This document shows, in pieces, positions 14,899-16,551 of a DNA stretch of 16,551 nt (position 1 is the stretch's first letter; every line of letters starts with the position of its first letter). The DNA lies in contig JAFRUW010000104.1 in the NCBI GenBank assembly GCA_017438675.1, positions 1-16,551 of the forward strand. Reading direction: 5' to 3'. This stretch comes from Oscillospiraceae bacterium. GTDB taxonomy: Bacteria; Bacillota; Clostridia; Oscillospirales; Oscillospiraceae. The notes under the pieces were generated by a model that was not told the origin of the DNA, did no database searches, and saw nothing but the letters and a program-made list of their open reading frames with translations. The translations under genes and the position numbers were made by a program.

Positions 14899-15309
14899 CT
14901 ATTTTTTCTCAAAATTCACCGTTACCTTGCCGTTGGTGTCTCCCACGGACGTTATCTGCAGGACGTAGTCGCCCTTTTCAAGGTCGAACTCTTCCCTGTC
15001 TCCCGGGCCTACTGTAACGCTTTTGACCACGTCTCCCACTGTATAATCGTCGTCTTCGTAGCTGAATACGTGCGCCTCGGCAAAGTCGATTCTCAGCTCC
15101 CCTTTATCAAGAGAGGATTCCACAACGCATACTCTTCCCTTGCCGACACTGGACGGATTTGTTTCCATGGAATCCCCGTCCGCGGCGTTGTTCACCTTGA
15201 TGGTTGTTTTGCTGCCCGAGGTCGTTACGGACATGGTGAAGCCGCTGCATCCTGTTAAAAGCAGCGCCGCAGCCAGAACTATCAGGCACATGAATCTTGC
15301 TTTTTTCAT
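14899..15309 (-). CDS. Small lipoprotein of unknown function
   Basis: 136 residues; I do not recognise a family. A lysine-rich start, a hydrophobic core (7-19) and the lipobox LTGC with C21 predict lipid anchoring outside the membrane. The mature part begins with a serine/threonine-rich strand-like stretch, then an acidic segment near HVFSYEDDDYT, and ends in a beta-rich GDYVLQITSVGDTNGKVTVNFE motif. It is probably a small beta-sandwich-like domain. The ATG at 15309 has AGGAGG seven bases upstream. It lies 43 bases after the branching enzyme with no terminator between, and 52 bases before the phosphatase pseudogene, so the three probably share a transcript. Confidence 0.85.
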   Translation of the reverse strand: MKKARFMCLIVLAAALLLTGCSGFTMSVTTSGSKTTIKVNNAADGDSMETNPSSVGKGRVCVVESSLDKGELRIDFAEAHVFSYEDDDYTVGDVVKSVTVGPGDREEFDLEKGDYVLQITSVGDTNGKVTVNFEKK

Positions 15310-15352
15310 TTTGTTTCCTCCTGAGTGCTTTTGTCGTTATAAAAGGCCCCGT

Positions 15353-16551
15353 TTACTTATTCTCAGTTACGGGAGCCAGTACGATGGCTGTTCTTGCCGG
15401 GAGATACAGGCGGACGTTGTTGCCCTCGCGGCCGGGGACGAAGGCGCTGACCCTGTTTCTCGCCACACGGCCGAAGCCGCCGTAGCAGTAGTCGTCGCTG
15501 GAGAAGAGCACCTGATAGTCAACACCCTGGCCTACGGGGATCACGTAGTCCGTGAAGCTGCTGTAGGGGGCGAAGTTGAAGACGAAGAGCAGTCCGCCGC
15601 GTTCAAAGGCGATGATGTGATCGTCCTGATGCACCCACTTGAGATAGGGGTATTCCTGATCGAAGATCCTGTAATACTTGGCTGTATTAATCATATCACG
15701 GTCGAAGGCGCCGAGATACTGATACTTGAGGTTAGGGTTGTCAACAAGGCTCCACTGGCGGCGGCAGTACTTGAAGCTGTTGCCGTTGCCGGGACGGGGG
15801 AAGTCGATCCACTCGGGATGGCCGAACTCGTTGCCCATGAAGTTTAAGTAACCCGTTCCGCCGGCTGCCATGGTGATGAGCCTAATCATCTTGTGCAGGG
15901 CGATGGCGCGGTCAATGACGGGCGTATGGGTGTTCGCCTCCATCTGGTCGTACATGGCGGCGTCGGCAAAGCGGAAGATCATGGTCTTGTCGCCCACGAG
16001 AGCCTGATCGTGGCTCTCCACGTATGCAATGGTGCCGGCATTCCGGAAGGTGAGCTCACGCCACAGAAGGTCCAGATCCCAGTCCTCGTCCTTTCTCTCC
16101 TTGGCGTACTTGATCCACAGATCGGGTATGCCCATGCCCAGACGGTAATCGAAGCCGATGCCGCCCTCCTTTACGGGGACGCACATGCCGGGCATGCCGG
16201 ACATGTCCTCCGCGATGGTGATGGCGTCGGGCTTTACCTGGCGGATGAGTTCGTTTGCAAGCTGGAGATATGTAATGGCCTCCAGATCGGTGTTCATGGA
16301 GAAGTAGGATTCCAGGCTGTTGAAGTCCTGACCGAGGCCGTGGCTGTGGTACAGCATGGAGGTGACGCCGTCGAAGCGGAAGCCGTCGAAGTGGAATTCC
16401 TCAAGCCAGAATTTCAGGTTGGAAAGCAGGAAGTGCAGGACCTCGGGCTTGTCGTAGTTGAAGCACTTTGTGCCCCAGGCGGGATGGTCGCCCTTGCCGC
16501 CTTCATGGAAGAACTGATAATCGGTGCCGTCGAATCTGTTGATGCCCTCCA
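15353..16551 (-). CDS. glgB: 1,4-alpha-glucan branching enzyme, GH13_8 eukaryote-like type (5' end outside window)
   Basis: Makes alpha-1,6 branches in glycogen. About 399 C-terminal residues are visible; the frame runs unbroken to the window edge, so the N-terminal part is missing. The catalytic GH13 residues are present: nucleophile Asp in DGFRFDGVTSMLYH (residue 60 of the fragment), acid/base Glu in TIAEDMSG (114) and the third Asp in VESHDQALVG (181). The NEFGHPEWIDFPRPGNGNS segment and the YCRRQWSL that follows are typical of the eukaryotic-like GBE1 subgroup rather than the E. coli GlgB subgroup. A C-terminal all-beta domain follows (about 305-399). The small lipoprotein is 43 bases downstream. 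Other glycogen genes, if present, would lie outside the window. Confidence 0.95.
   Translation of the reverse strand, partial: EGINRFDGTDYQFFHEGGKGDHPAWGTKCFNYDKPEVLHFLLSNLKFWLEEFHFDGFRFDGVTSMLYHSHGLGQDFNSLESYFSMNTDLEAITYLQLANELIRQVKPDAITIAEDMSGMPGMCVPVKEGGIGFDYRLGMGIPDLWIKYAKERKDEDWDLDLLWRELTFRNAGTIAYVESHDQALVGDKTMIFRFADAAMYDQMEANTHTPVIDRAIALHKMIRLITMAAGGTGYLNFMGNEFGHPEWIDFPRPGNGNSFKYCRRQWSLVDNPNLKYQYLGAFDRDMINTAKYYRIFDQEYPYLKWVHQDDHIIAFERGGLLFVFNFAPYSSFTDYVIPVGQGVDYQVLFSSDDYCYGGFGRVARNRVSAFVPGREGNNVRLYLPARTAIVLAPVTENK

Noticed and set aside
1..16551. CRISPR array, tRNA, rRNA, transposase or phage genes
   Set aside because: No regularly spaced repeats, no cloverleaf-like tRNA ends, no conserved rRNA segments and no recombinase or transposase motifs were seen on either strand.

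Overview
The window reads as a chromosomal segment of a Gram-positive, Clostridia-type bacterium, most likely an Oscillospiraceae/Ruminococcaceae-like gut Firmicute. This is inferred from four things: a T-box riboswitch in front of cysS, strong AGGAGG-type ribosome binding sites, a PolA with a decayed 3'-5' exonuclease site, and a DUF1385-prmC-recA-recX-rimO-pgsA gene order. No ribosomal RNA is present to confirm the taxon. Every recognised gene lies on the minus strand, so transcription runs from high to low coordinates.

In transcription order, the right end holds the 3' two thirds of a glycogen branching enzyme of the eukaryote-like GH13_8 type, cut by the window edge. Next come a small unrecognised lipoprotein and a low-molecular-weight tyrosine phosphatase gene that is complete except for two in-frame stop codons. 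A hairpin terminator closes this unit. A new promoter near 14226-14254, overlapped by an imperfect inverted repeat, then drives a lipoprotein with DxDGDG-type (FG-GAP/VCBS-like) repeats, an OmpR-family response regulator and a membrane histidine kinase. With only short gaps and no clear terminator, the run continues into a DUF1385 membrane protein, prmC, recA, recX, rimO and pgsA. The last six genes are tightly packed, with a 4-base recA/recX overlap and 1-19 base gaps elsewhere.

A separate unit follows: a consensus-like promoter, a T-box leader with a probable TGC (Cys) specifier and an intrinsic terminator, then cysS, whose own terminator overlaps its stop codon. A 754-base gene-free stretch rich in perfect hairpins separates cysS from polA, which fills the left end.

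Most of the window is housekeeping: DNA replication and repair (polA, recA, recX), translation (cysS, prmC, rimO), phospholipid synthesis (pgsA) and glycogen metabolism. The less ordinary parts are the twice-interrupted phosphatase gene, the lipoprotein/two-component module with its palindromic promoter region, and the hairpin-rich spacer. I found no CRISPR array, tRNA, rRNA, transposase or phage gene, and no convincing wholly new system.
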